Shown here: positions 29,896 to 43,966 of the stretch, one piece after another
Position numbering within the stretch: position 1 is the stretch's first letter
How the letters are laid out: each line of letters opens with the position of its first letter
From: Chamaea fasciata
Taxonomy: Eukaryota > Chordata > Aves > Passeriformes > Sylviidae
DNA: 64,000 bases
Direction of reading: 5' to 3'
Assembly (NCBI GenBank): GCA_029207755.1
Contig: JARCOQ010000016.1
Span: 11,003,307-11,067,306, forward strand
The notes under the pieces: model-generated
The model's input: the letters and a program-made list of their open reading frames with translations, nothing else
Database searches by the model: none
Told to the model about the DNA's origin: nothing
Program-made: the position numbers and the translations under genes

Positions 29896-30425
29896 AGATA
29901 CTTGAGTGGTACAGAATTTAAATTAAACTGAACATGTGTTACGCCAAAAAGATGATTTACCTTCTTGTGAGTATTACTGACTTTTTGAATTTCTGTCCTA
30001 AAGCAGAGTGTAGTAGAATGAGGGTACATCATTATGAGAATAGTTGGCTAGTTTCTGACAACATTGGTAACATTTCTTTGCTAAGGCCGGTATTCGACAA
30101 GAATTTACACATTCTGTGTGTCCAGTCCCAGCTTTTGCTATTTTTATTGATCAAGTGTGGTAGAAGTTGGAGTAAATACAAACCAGCTCAAGTCCAGTGC
30201 TGCAAGATGTTCTAATAAAGGTACAGGAATATATGAACCAAACAGCTTTGGCACGTGCTGTCGAGTGGGTTTGCTGGGCACAGACTGGAGATGAAGGATG
30301 GAGAAAAGCGGCATGGACCTTCCTTCTCTTGCAACCCTCTGCACGGCTGGAAAAGCACCACTGTTATTCTCTGAATGCAAAGACTTAGAAGCCTTTAAGT
30401 GTTAAAAGGTAATAAAACCCCCAGC
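29896..30425 (+). other. GNPTG: GNPTG 3' UTR
   Basis: AT-rich sequence after the stop, with two poly(A) signals, AATAAA at 30214-30219 and at 30411-30416. Both could be used. Base composition changes right after the second one. Confidence 0.65.
30411..30416 (+). terminator. GNPTG: Candidate distal GNPTG poly(A) signal
   Basis: AATAAA, the second of two signals after the stop; the proximal one is at 30214-30219. It is chosen as the distal end because strand composition shifts just beyond it. Confidence 0.5.
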
Positions 30426-31344
30426 AATGAGCCTCTGTGAGCTGTGTTGCCATTAACAGGCTCATCAGGGCGCATGGGAGAGGACAGACAGGGTGAGTGG
30501 CCCTGGGTGGATGGCAGCAGACAGACCAGCACAGCATCACACACAACGCAGCCCCAGCCTGACCAAGCAGCAGAGCCCATCCAGCAGCTGCACAGTTGGT
30601 TTTCAGTGTGCTGGGGCATTGAGGTGCCAGCATCTGCATCACTTCTGCTCATCATGCCAACCTCCAGGACTCACTTCTGCATCTACCAAGCCATGGTGGG
30701 CTTGCCCCTTAATTAATCTATGTAAAAAAAAGACCAGTTTTCCATTGGGGTTTAACTGCAGCCTCACAAACCCCTGACCACACGTGGTACCAGTGCCACT
30801 TATCACTGGGAGTTTGACCACACCAGCACAAGGAGAGACATCCCCACCAGGGCAAAGACTATTCACACACCAAGGCAGTGGCTGGGGACCACGATGGGCA
30901 GTGACCTGCCCTGGCTGTGTGTCCCTGTGTGCCAGGCTGTAGCAATGTATCTGTATAACAGGCCACTCTGATGCACCAGCCAAGCTGGTTGTGGGTAATA
31001 TTATCAAATCACCTGCAGTTTTGTTGTTAGAGCTCTCAGGAATTCATCAAGGTTACTGAGAAAACAACAAGATCAAAAATAAGAAGAGAGCCTGAGAAAT
31101 TGTCTGCAGAAAGTGTAAACCTCAGATAGGGGAAGCACAACGTTGAGGATGGACATTGACCAGTTGGATGTCCTGAGGGATGTGTGCCTGCCTCAGGAAG
31201 AAGCAGCTCAGCCAACCCAGAGATGTGTGCCCACTTGGAGAGTGGACCTAGAATCTATATCTGCCATGTAATGTAAACAAAAACCAGCTTCTGTTGGAAT
31301 ATATTGCTTCATTATTTCAGTGGCCCATTCACCCCCTGCACAAG

Positions 31345-31408
31345 GCTGTGTGTCCCTGTGTGTCCCTGTGTGCCAGGCTGTGTGTCCCTGTGTGCCAGGC
31401 TGTGCAGG
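31345..31408. repeat. Small GT-rich tandem repeat
   Basis: Repeats of TGTGTCCCTG combined into a longer unit with GCCAGGCTG, about 2-3 copies. A related single copy lies at about 30915-30942. No coding meaning. Confidence 0.75.
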
Positions 31409-34400
31409 GTGCTCATGGCACAGCCAGGATAGAGTGAGAGCCACGTCAGTGTGGAAGGATTGGCATCCACCCAAGGGGCTCTGCTCAATGGGCTGATCTT
31501 AGATGCACACATTTGGTCAAGGAGCAATCAATACCCCACAGAACAGCACAGCACAGGCACTGGCTGCAGCCAATTCTGCTGCTCTCTCTGCTGTGCATTG
31601 TTCATTTTAATGTTACCCTGAAAGGAGGGAGCACGGCAGGTCAACCAAGGAAAGTGGCAGTGCTGCTGTACAACCCAGGCCTCATTCCTTGGAAAACTCT
31701 TGTCAAACCCTGTCAATCAGGCCCTTACAGAGCATGGTTCATGGGAATCCATTAAGCCTTTACCCTGTTCACTGTCACTGCCAGTGCCACACGTGTCCTT
31801 TGGGCTCTGCTCCACACCCAGCACAGCATTTCCCTTCCCACCAGCTCTCACCAGGAACAGCTTCCCAGAGAAAAGCAGGACAGAGTCCCAGGGAGTCAGG
31901 TCACCCTCCTCCTCCTCCTGACCAAGCACAGGCTGTTTAGAGCAGGATAAATGCCCAAACTGAGCCCGGGTACCTGGGGGCCTTTGCCCATGCTTTGGTA
32001 TCTGGCTGTTGATTCACCCAGCACAGGGCAGCACCATAAGGAAAACTGGATTATGGGACCGAGGATGCTGCTCTGAGCCAAAGAGCCTGTCCTCAACACA
32101 GCAGCGTGGTTGTTGGGTCACAGCATCCTTCATCTCTTTGCACATCAAATCAAAATCAACAATCCCTTTCTCCCAACCTGCATCTGACTCTTCTTCAAGG
32201 CTGAATCTCCCCTTACAGTATCTTCAGTGCTTGGAGCTGAGTCTCATACTACCTGGCCTCTGTTTTAAAGCCTCAAAATGACAAAAAAGGAAAAACCCAA
32301 CACCTAAAAAAGCAATTATATTAATTGCTCATTCTGGGTGCAGAAAGACCCTCAATTGTTTGAAGCCCTTGATTCAAAAGTATGGCTGTTATAGGCTGCA
32401 CAACACCCACTGCTGCCATGTCCTCTGCAGTACCCAGAGGTGCTTCTCTATCCCAAATTATAGGAAATTAACATTTTCAAAAGCTTTGAGTGTTCCCAGG
32501 CAGGAAGCATTACAGGAGGCAGCAGAATCAGTATTATTTATATAGATCCCATTATTACAAACTAGAACTCCACACTGTCACTGTAATAAAGCATCACCCA
32601 GGAGGTCACTGAAAACCCTGAATAAAATCCTGAAATCCTGTAATACAGGATGAAATAAGAACAAAAAGGAGGCAGCTTTTCAGATGCCTTGATGTTATCC
32701 CTTTAAAGGGAGCTGCCTTGCACCAGCACCAGCTCAACCCCTCCATCTCAACCTCTGCAAGCACACCAGAAAAAAACCTGGTACATCTACAACCACCTTC
32801 CATCCCACATCACCCCCCTCCCACCCAGGCAAGATCTTTGCACAATGACAATATCTTATAAATACTTATTTTTAGAAATTATTTCTATTTTTATGAAGAA
32901 CCATGAATTATATACATCACTCAGAAATCTAGAAAGCAAGGAGGTCAAAATGTCAGTGTTCACAACAGTGAGCAATTCCAGTCAGCTGCCCAAAATTTTC
33001 TCAGTGATCCTTCTTACCTGAGGATGCCACCGTCACAGAAAAGACTTGAAGAAACTTATTCTTCTGAATGGAGAAAAATGAAATAACCTTACCAGTAATA
33101 CTGAGCTAGCCTGCCAGAAGAGAATGGAAGACAAAAAAATATGATTAATGATGCCTTAATCTTTTAATGCAATAATTTCTGCCTTCAACGGACTTCTGGT
33201 AAATAGCACAAAAAGTCTCACTGGGAAATTCCCAGACGCATTAATCTTGCTGCTGGGCCCTGGCAGGTTCCCTGTGCAGCAGATTGCAGTCAGAGGCTCC
33301 TCAGTGCACCAAGGGGGTTGCTGGGCCAGCAGACAGACATGAATACCTACTTCAGCTCTAAAAGCAGCACGGGTTCCAAGTCTGCTCCAGCTCATTCCAT
33401 GGGGAACCGCATCTGGAGCTCTGCCACCCCCTTACACACTGTGAGAATCCTGAAATTCCTGCTTTCCCCATGTCAGCAGCTCCTCTGTGGAGCCTGAGGT
33501 TATTTCTGGTGCTCCACCATGGCACGCTCAGGCCACCTCTGACTCACTGCCCCTGCTTGCTCCATGTCAGGACAGCACAGTTCCTTCAGGTGACTCACAT
33601 CCTGCATGACCATCCTGTGGTCCATCCTTGGTCCATGCAGTCACACCTCCCAGCCAGCAGGATGAGTGACAATCCCCCAGGAGTGTTTTCATCACTCTCC
33701 TGCCTTCATCCCTGTGGTACAAGTAGGCTTGGGGGTAGCAGACACAACAGAATTTAAAGCTGCCCAAAGTAGGGTCAAGCAGCTCAGAAGAACGAGCAGG
33801 TTCATGTGAACCCACCATGGACTGTGCTTTTCAGAGCACCTGTTAGTTTCAGGAGGAGCATCAGGTGATGTAGCTGAGGGTTGGAGCTGCAAGTCAAAGT
33901 GTCACACAAAACCCAATGAGAAGGGGCCCTGGCCAGGGATGGAGAGAGAGGATGGGCACATGTACGTAGATAGGTTGGTTTTCTTTTGACACATCTTTGG
34001 TCAATAGACACCAGAAGATTATGTAATTTAATTTACTTAAATCCCCTAATTTGCACACATTTCATCCTCTTGTACCTTGCTTCAGATAGCAGGCCTTGAG
34101 GGCATGGATTTGAAGGATTGGGCAGCAACTTCACCAAATCATTTCCCACAGATCCTTAGCCCCAAACAGGGAACAACAATCAGGTGACACCAAACGACAA
34201 ACAAGGCACACACATGAGTTTGGCCAAGTGAACTCGTGCACCTTGGCAAGAATCAGCTGTACAAGAGCTGCCCACGCTGGAGGGGCAGAGATTAAAGGGT
34301 AGAACTTTAGGAAGTGCCTCCAGGCATGCAGGTGATCATGCCAGAGATGAATAACAGCAGGGGACAGGAAGCAGCTGTGGGAGCTGGTACAGGAGCACGT

Positions 34401-36726
34401 GAGCTGTGCTCATCCCATCACCCCAGGCAGCACACCTGGGCTTCCAGGGCACAACCACACCCCGGGACAATGGGCACTGGACTGGCAAACCCTGCTCTGG
34501 GAGCTGCCACCCAGCACACAGCTGATCCTGGAAAACATCTGAGCTGGGGATCTGCACTGGGACAAGGCCATGGCCAAGTGCCCCATACGGGGAAAGGAGG
34601 GTCCCTGCAGCAGCTTGGGATGCTCTCCAAACATCCCATTTAAGCCAAGAAACTCCACAGTTTTACAATAAGCCATATAGGGAGTTGGATACATGTCTTG
34701 CATACGTACCCTGGGCATCCCCAGGTGTCTGCAAAGATTAAGTAACTTGACTATCTCACATTCTGAAATCCATACCATGAACTCAGACAGTTGGAAAGAG
34801 GGCACCAGTGACGTTCTGCTTCCATAGGGGATGCTGCCATTTTAATGCAGTTTAAAAATGCATGTTGCTGTTCCCACCTCCTCCATCTCTCTTCATACTT
34901 TCTCGCTGCACTTCCCCCAGTCATTTCAGCACATCCCCATACATTCATTCATCATCCTCCCCAAGCTGCCTTTATTGGATCCTGCTTTGTATTTGGTGCC
35001 CCAAGACATTTCTCTTCATGCCCAAGAATAACCAAAAAAATAAACCTGTGGAAAAACATAAATTTGGCTTTAAAAGTAAAAACGTATTACCCTGAGACAG
35101 CTTAGCAGTATGTCAGTATCTAACTAATGAGCATCATTCTTTTCTAACCCCTTTGCTTTATTTGCAAGCCTTTGAAGGCCAGGCTGTGTGACAAAAAGGG
35201 TGAACAAGCTCACATAGGCCAAGTATCCAGTACCAGAAAGACTCAGAAGTACCTACAAGGGCAGGAAACATGCAGATGAGAGGTCGAAGTGGTTAAGGAG
35301 AATACTCAGCATGTATTATCAGGTGAATATTGAGGGACCAGCACCTGCTCCAGAAGAAAAGACTGTTCTAAGTTCCCAGAGCTCATAAACTCTAAAAGCT
35401 TCCATTGATGTAATTTCTCTCCCCTGTCACTCCTCCCTTTCCTGCCCATTCACGTAACCAGAGTTTGACAAAATTGCAACTAAAGTTCCAGGCTCCCGGT
35501 TGTGCCTGCTGAAACTTCCCGTCCGTGCTCATTTTGCACAGGGCTTTAGCAGACTGCACAGTGCCATCTAGGCGGAGGAAGGAGGATGTGCTGGAGCCAG
35601 CCAGCTGGAGGTAATAAATCCTTCAGGGCTGCATCACAGAATGCCTACAAGATGCTTTGCAGAACAGCTCTTTGCACGCTGCAGATTGTTTTGTGGCAAT
35701 TTTTTTGAAGTACTAAAATCCTTCCGTGGCTGAATGAGCAATGGTCTCAAATGGCTTGTGGGATGAGACGAGAGCCCTTTTAGTTTAGCATTTGAATATT
35801 TATGCATTCTCATAGAAAAACATAATAGCTCCTTATTTTTTCCAGGCTATTTAAGGTTCAGATGACCACTGAATCAGGACAATTTCTAATACTGGGCTTC
35901 CAGACAGAGCCTCATTAAAGAACACATGGACCTGAATGGGGCATTGCATGCAAATTAATGAATTTCTTGCATACGTGTGAATATTTGCCTATGGGGAGGT
36001 ATTGGAAGGCATAGACTCCTTGAGCTGTGGATTTTTAGTGTCAGGGTAAAAACCTTGCCTGTATCATAAGTGGAAAAGTATTAATCTGAGATGACCACAG
36101 GGATGTGGTGGGCAGCAGCTGCTGCAGCAGAAGAGGCTGCTCCAAGGGACAGTGTTCCCACAAACCTGCAGCAAGAAACCAAACCACATCAACACCAAAT
36201 TTCTGCTGTCCTGTGTCAAGCAAACGGCATCTTCATTTCTGTAATAGTATGAACAGTTCAGGAAAGTCTCTCCTAAGCTCAAACATTTCCCTTATCCCCA
36301 GCTGTGCACAACCACTGCTAATCCCAACCACCCCAGAACACCAGCAGTTCCATAGCCCTTCACAAACAATGCTGAAATGCAGTGACCTCCTAAAGGTGCT
36401 TGTGCAAGACTGAAATGTGCCTTTGCTGCCCAGGACAGCCCTTCTGGTGTAGATGAGCCTGAGGATGAGCCAGTGCTTGTGAAGGTTGTCAGGGAGGATG
36501 AAGTGCCCACTGACCTGCTTGGCCATCACCTCTGTTAAATCCGGCAGGGGAATCACTCCACTGCACCTTGCTGCCTGCCCTTGCCCAAGTTCACAAGATA
36601 ACCTCAGGAAAAATTCAGCAGAAGGCTGAGCTGGGGACACAGCAAGCAGAATAAACGTTCACCTTTCTCCTGTCAAAACCTGACCTAACAAATTCCCTGT
36701 TTAAACTGTGCAGCACTGAAACAGAC

Positions 36727-36945
36727 CCATGAAATGGTTTGGGTTAGAGGGAACCTTAAAGATCATCTCATTTCAACACCCCTGCCACAGGCAGGGACAC
36801 CTTCCACCATCCCAGGTTGTGCCAAGCCCCTTCCAACCTGGCCTTGACCAGGGATGGGGCAGCCACAGCTTCTCTGGGCACCCTGTGCCAGGGCCTCACC
36901 TCCCTCACAGCAACAACAGCCAAAAAATGTTTTGTTTCAAGAGTC
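36727..36945 (-). mobile_element. CR1 LINE 3' end, 5'-truncated
   Basis: On + it reads ATGGTTTGGGTTAGAGGGAA, then the classic run through GCCACAGGCAGGGACACC, CCAACCTGGCCTTGACCAGG and GGGGCAGCCACAGCTTC. This is the reverse complement of the CR1 3' region, so the element points left. The terminal ATTCTATGA-type repeat is degenerate at 36727-36735. Divergence is moderate; the element is dead and short, as is usual for CR1 copies. Confidence 0.9.
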
Positions 36946-37456
36946 CATATTCAAGAGACAGCAGCACAAAGCTGCCCTCGGAAGCACGATCATTTCTTTG
37001 GGAGTTATAAAACCAGGCAGTAGCACAGCAATGTAATAAATAATAGAACCTGGTGAATAATGTGAATAAAACGTTTTCTCTTCCTATTTTTCATGTTTCT
37101 AAATATATTTCCTTCTGTTGCTATCAGGCCTATTCTGCTTTGCCTTTCACAAACCTTCGTGCAGAGCAGAAAAAATATTGCAAAGGACTTGGGAGAGAAG
37201 CAACGGGGCTGCTGTCACCCCTGCCTTGTTCCCCCTTCCTCTGGCACACTCTCTCAGGACCAGGAAGTCGGGGGCTGGATTTAGATTCATCAGGAAAGCT
37301 CTCCCAGCCTGTAATTATGCTGACAGCTCCACGAAAGCTTTACTTTGGGTCTAATTAAGACTTACTAGATTTGAAAACAAACAGAACTTGGTTCTTTCCA
37401 GTGTGATGTGCAAAGCAAAAAGGTGAAAACAAAAAAAAGGATGGAAATTCAAGGAG

Positions 37457-37500
37457 AAAAAAAAAAAAAAAAAAAAAAAAAAAAGAAAAAAGAAAAAAAA
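37457..37500. repeat. A-rich homopolymer tract
   Basis: 28 uninterrupted A residues, then A runs broken by single Gs. It makes a lysine-rich open frame that is not a gene. Confidence 0.9.
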
Positions 37501-40500
37501 GAGGTCTGTGTCCAGCATTTTGAGTCAGGGCATGGAGCCCTTCATGAGCATCACAACTGGGGATGGTGGCCAGAGGGACAGAGCCTGACCCAGAGCTCCT
37601 CACCCACTGGTTAGGGGCCACTTGCACACTGCTCCCCAGTATTCTGTGGTTAATGCTGTGAAGCAGGAGGGAAATTCAGCCTTTCAGAGTGTCTGATGGC
37701 TGAGAAATGGGGCAGGAGAAGAGGCAGTACATGCAGGTTCTTGGGCTGCACTTCCACAGCTGCAGGAGGAGAGAAGGCACAACCTGAGCTTGCCTCGGTC
37801 AGCATGAATGTCACCTTAGTTTGTGTACTGAATACCTAATGTCGGTGCAGAAAAAGGACACTGAAGCCGAGTTTTTCCAAAAGACACTCACAGGAGCTGC
37901 ACCAGACACCAGCAGATGCAGTTCAAAGGAAAGGGGCAGGTTCCCACCTGGTGCAAGTGGATTTCCCTTTCCCCAGAGAGACAAGGACAATAAATGCAGC
38001 TCATTCACTCTTTTCATAGACTCTTTTCTCACGTTAAGAGCAGAAGATGAGTGTGAGTGTGGAGCTGCAGTAAATACCCGTCCTTCGGGGGCTGTGCCCA
38101 GCACAGCTGCTTGAGTGCCAGTGCCCTCTCCTGTTCAGTGTGCACCAGCTTCCCTGCTCGTTCCACTGCTCGGCTGCCCGCCTTCAGAGGCTGGGGAAAC
38201 ATTCCCAGCCTGTCGTCCTGCTCACAGCCCATTAAAAATGGTATTTATAAGGTTAAGGGAAATGTGAAAATGCTGCAGAACTCCTGTGGACGCTGTGTCC
38301 TCTTAGCTGCAGTCCAGAAGAGTTATTGCTTGCATCGGGCCATTTAGGAAGAAATAATCCTCAAACTATCCCATGCCATTATGTACAGCAGCTTCGCATC
38401 TTCTTTCCAGAGCACATCTTCAATGACATTCACTTTTACTCTGTGCGGCTGTAACTTGAACTCCAGCCACTGCCAAATGTATTCACAAAGTCACAGAGGA
38501 GGAAACCGAAGCCAAAGGGAGTCTGACATTGGGGCTTATCCTCCCACCCTACATGGACAGTTTTCCAGGCTTTTTACACTGTCCTGTAATTACAACAGCA
38601 CAGATTTATCTCCATTTTAGCACAGTATTAAAAGCAGTGGTGCTGCTACAAAGTGTTTCCAAACACTCTCCTCTCAACCCAAGGATTTCTGAAGGGGACT
38701 GGTGAAGTTTTCTAGTCTGATATTAAATGTCCTAAAGCAGCTGAAGGAATGAAAAGAATGAGTAGCAAAACTTTTCACTATTGGAAAGTGGGAATATTCC
38801 CAGGGACGCGGTCCCTCAGCTGCCTTTAGAATTGTTATTGACGTGTCAACAGAGGGAACATTTTTTCCTCCTTCTGAATCACCACTGCCTGGAGCCATGC
38901 TGTCATGTGAGAATTCCAGCCACCAGGTTCCTACAATGAATGAAGGTCTCCAACTCCCATCCTTGACATGACAACACAACTCTTAATGGCTTAAAACAAG
39001 AAAAAAAGAACCCAAAAGAACTCCTCAAAACAAACTCAGCTGAGCAAGAGCGCTGCAAACCAGGCAGTGAAGGCCCCCACTCAAACAGGATTTCCTAGTT
39101 CCTGACCTGTCCTTGTTACCCCAGCAATTACCTTTCCTGCTGCCTCCCCTCGGTGCCACAGTGCTCACACAGTCTCATTTCCCCAGGGGCCAGGGCCACC
39201 CAGCAGCTCAGGAAGTAGAGGGGTGACACACCAGCTGCTGAGACCATCTCAGCCCCAGCCAGAGCATGTTCACCAGGCTGACACAGACAACCCTGATCAG
39301 TTGAACACGTGGAGAGCAAAAAACACCCAAGTTAAGCAGAGTAGGAACACGTTTAGCACATTTCAGCTTTAGGAAGCTTATCAGCACCCTTGTGCAGGAA
39401 GGAGGAGTTCCTTGAGACCCTGCTGGGCAGAGCATGGCTTTGGTGGCACCACTGTCCCCAGCACCAAGAGAAATTGCCCTACAGGCAGCCAGGGGTGCCC
39501 AGAACCTCCCAGCAGTCAGGCTCTCCTCCTAGGATGCTGGACCATCTGAGAGCTAAATTGCTGTAACTGGAGCAATACCAGTTTGCCCAACTAAAAACCA
39601 GGGCTCAGGTGAGCTGGCAGAAAGAGCTCACCCTGTAAAGTGACTCATTCTCCTCTCTCTGTCTCAGTTATTCTCACCAGCATCAACCAGCAATGGATGA
39701 CAAGAGCAAGGCCTCTGTGATCATAGATGGGCAACCTGACACGATGTGTTATTTCTTGTATTTCCTCTATGTTTTTCTCCAAGTAAAATTAATAAGATCA
39801 GACAAAATTTCATACCAAAATATCAACTAGGATGTTGGTGGCACTATATTTATACAGTATCTCTCGCCTTAAAGGATGCATTAACCTGTACAGTAGCTTA
39901 AATTAATTCTGCTTTGTGTTCTGGCAGACAGAAATAACAAATACAGCTGCTCTGCTATCAGCTGCCATGTCTGCTGCCATTACCCTTTCATAAACCCATT
40001 TGCTGGCAGCTCCTGCAGGGAGCAGGGACCTGGTGTGGGGCTCACAGGGGTCACAGAAGAGCAAGGCCACCCTGCAGTCACTGGGTGACACCAGGGAGAC
40101 ACCACGGAGCCCTAGTCCAGCCAAAGAGCAAAGCTCAGAGCACCTGTGCAAGGGTGGTCGCACCCAGGAGGTACCCACAGCTCCTCACATGCAGATTTGG
40201 ACATCTCTAACTTCTTTTTTCTGCAGCTTAGATCTATGAAGGAAAACTAATCTGTTCCAGTTTGGATGCTCACACAAAACCCATCAGTAAACCAGGGTTT
40301 GTCCAATGATGATTTTGGGTTTTGCCAGTTCTTTACATAACATATGCTCACACTGAAATAATTAAGACCAGATCTGGAACTTGCTGAAAGCCAGCTGGGG
40401 AATGGGGATTTATCCAAGAACAAGTTTTGGGACTCTTACAAAACAAGGGAGATGTTTCACCCAAGTAAACTGAAGTTTAGAAGACACTAGAGGTGTTTTC

Positions 40501-43500
40501 CACACCACAAACTGTATTGGTTGGAGTCTAAAATGAGTAATATGCAATGACTTGTGGCTCTTACTCCAAACTCCCAGTTTATAGGAGCCCTACTACACCA
40601 CTCTGAGGAAAAGCCCATCAAGGGACTTCCACATTCACCATCTGTGGATGCCAGATAGACATGCAAGCAGGAAGCAATGCCCCATATTTCTGAGAAAATC
40701 AGTCCCAAAGTAAAAATAAGAAGGGAAAGCCATACACTCAGGAGCCTATCTGTATTGAAAGTCACCTTCATCGGGCCAGTGATGGCCAGTTTCAGGCCAA
40801 TTTCATCAGTAAAATCATCTCCTGTATGTCAAACCCATCAGGTTTGGGATCTTCTGGCCTGAAGCAGCAGCAGCTGAGCTGGAGCTGGTTCCTAGAGCTG
40901 ATTCATGTGCTGTAGGTGTGGGTATCCCCTCCTGCTGCAGGGCACCAGCCAGGTTAGCTCAGGGAGGCCAGAGTCATCCTTCAGGAGGTGACACACACCA
41001 TGACACTCCAGGTGGGCATGTTCTCTGCTGCTGAGGCTCCTGCTGTGGCTCCACATCAGACAGTGCAGAGCAAATCCTGCACAGGCTCGGTGAAAATCCA
41101 CCCCACAGCTCTGCCCCAAGCTCTGCATGGCTGCTAAGGGAAGCTGCTGAAGGTTTCCTTTCTGTGGGACACAGATATTAATTAATCAATGAGTTTAAAG
41201 CCATTTATGGCACTAAAGGTCTCTCCTGAAATTTCTAGTCAGAGCTGATGCCTGTACCTGCAAGCTGCTTTTCTCTCTGCTGATATTCAGTGTTTTTCTT
41301 CCATCTGCTCAGTAATGACCTCAAGGTCCGTGTGCTTGGGGTGAATTTAGGTAATAATTACCCCTGTGAAATGTCACCACACAGAGGTGAGAGAGGGACT
41401 TGCTGAGGCACAATGTCACCACTGCAGGGACAACACCATTCCTCACAGTCCCCATCCCAAAAGCCTCCCCAGCGAAGCACTCCCTTCTCTTGTTTTGTGG
41501 CCCAAAAGTATCACCTCACGATATGATATAACTCTATAAATAAAGATACAATGTACAATACTTGTGATAACCAAATTGCTTTCATAACAAATTGCTAGCA
41601 GCCTCTGAAATCTCTAAATACCCCAAAGCAGAAAGTATTTAATTGCACTCTGAGTCACTGATGGATTTTGGTCCATCTGTAATACTTAAACTGAGTAGTT
41701 ATCTGCAACAGCTACATCCATATTAACAAATAAATTTTAAAAAAGTCAAGTCTCAAGCACACTGAAATCAATACAGCTTGAAATGTACTCATTTGAGATG
41801 AATCTAAAACCCTCACACATTAAAAAGTGCCAGCTCAACATTTTTCTAGGAATTGAATCACCTTCCCACCAGCCCCACAGGACTCCAAAGAGTGCTTCAG
41901 AGAAGAGGAAAATGTCCAAAAAGCCTTAAAAATAGGGGAAAAAACCTCAGGGTGGCAACAATGAGTAATTTCTGCCATGTACTTCCAAAGGTAAGGGAAA
42001 AACAGGGGCTACCCAAAAAAAAAATTCAGGGAATTATCCACTGAAGGGCTCCTTGGTTTGCAGTCTTCTGCTTTCTTTCAAAGGGAAGAATATTTTCTTT
42101 CAACTTCACATAATTTTAAAACATGAAAAATAATAAAAAAAAAGAAACCAGAACAGTGTAGCAAGTCAGTTAAGTAAATATTCTCATGTAGTAATATTTA
42201 TTAGTTGTAAGCAAACACTGAGTCCCAAAGCCTTGAGGTAAAATGAAGTAGTTCAAAATCTTCCCCACTGCACGCAGCACTACAAGGCACAGACATGTTC
42301 ACTCCAGTATTATTTTGCATGTCTTAAGTCATGTCTCCACTCCTGAGCACACCCTAAGGTTTGATCAACCCTAATCTTACATCAAAAGAGCAAAAGGTTT
42401 TAGTAGCTGTGTAAAGAATTGATTTGTAAGAAATAGAGGATGGAAAGTTACCTGCATGGACTAATAACTCTATAAGGCTTCCCAAAAGAACACGTCAAAC
42501 CATTTGATACTATAGATCTTCTAATAGTTCATTCTACAGCCACAGCACATGAAAAATACGTCAGAATCTGTGCTTCCCAGTTGCTGAAATTCATCAGAAT
42601 CAACAGGAAACCTGGAACAAAGCATAGTTCCCATTGAGATGAAAACACCTAATTCCTGCTGGCCCTTTGGTGGACTTTGTCTCACAACTGTACACTAGAG
42701 ACTATACAGATAATCTCAACACAGACTTATTTAAAACAAAGAAAAAATCAGAGGATGTGAGGAAGGGGAAGAATGACAGCAAAGGTGAGGTATTGCTGAG
42801 TGAAAGAGTCAGGAGGTTCCACAGGGGGGCACAAGGGGGAAACGATTCGCCAGAGCAAGATGCAGATCCACAGCTCCGGTTCTACTTACAGAAATGGTTA
42901 AAAGTAAAAAACATAAACGGTTAAAAGTTTAAAAAATGTACTTGCTTGCCTGTGGCAGCCGTGTCTCCTGTTCTGAAGCCCGCATGCATCTCAGAGGCCA
43001 TTCCTTCAGTCAGGAGGGTCACAATAACACAGCTGTGCTATGGATCTGGATTGCTCAGTTCCTGCGTCATCCATACCAAGGGTGGCAAAGAGCCCTGGCA
43101 GCCCCTCGCCTGGCTCCAGGACAGACGGGAGGGATTTCACAGTGTATGTAAATTTATTTAACCAGGAATTTGAGCTCAGAGCTTTACCTTACCAAGGTAA
43201 GTTCAGGGAAAATCCACGTGGTGACAGCGCACTCAGCCAGGCTCCAGTTAGCTGCAGAAAAGTGAGTCCTGATTCCTGGGCTTCACAAACATGGAGCCTG
43301 TGGAAATAGTCTGTAAAATGGGATTTCGGTTACACCTGAGCTGGAACTGTTAAAAAAAATTCCTTTTGCTTTGAAGTCCTTGATGCAGGGCCAGAACCAT
43401 TAGTGTGGATTCAAGCCTGGGAATTATTTTGGTTTGAAGTGAACATCTGTTCCCTCCCTGTGCCCCTCAGGCTGGGCAGGAGCCACGTTCTCTCTCAGTG

Positions 43501-43966
43501 TGTGTGAAAATTTCTTGGATGGGCAGACCAGACCAAACACAAAAACAAAGGTGGCAGTATGGCCCAGATGGAACACTTGCCACAAGTTTGCTTCAGAGGG
43601 GCTTCAGCTCAGAGTCACCACGGCCATCTCTGACCCTTCCTCACCCCCCGACAGTCTGCACAGGGACCTTAAAACAACGCCCAAGTCAACCTGGCCAGCC
43701 AGGGCCGGGAGCCTGGCGTGAGCCCAGGGCTCCTCACTGTGCCTGCAGCACCGGCAACACCAGACACCAAACCCTGTGTCCCCAACACCACACTGACACC
43801 TCCCAGCAGCGCTCCTCTGCAGTCCTTTAGCAGCTTTTTCCTTGGAATAACACCTTGTGGTAAGGAGGTACACCAATGTTTAACCCCAAATGTGGCTCAG
43901 ACCTGGGAGCTGCAGTGGGGCCCGGCCGGGCTGCCATGAACCCTGTGGGAGCAAACCCGCACAGCA

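Noticed and set aside
34314..34805. Overlapping 109- and 131-codon frames on opposite strands
   Set aside because: Low-information compositions, no recognised domain, no paired splice sites or Kozak support; typical chance frames in this C-rich region.
37408..37614. Lysine-rich 68-codon frame
   Set aside because: Produced by the poly(A) tract at 37457-37500.
42667..42924. 85-codon plus frame MVDFVSQLYTRD...
   Set aside because: Less biased than its neighbours, but I can match it to no family and no splice or promoter signal supports it. Left uncalled; a protein search would settle it.
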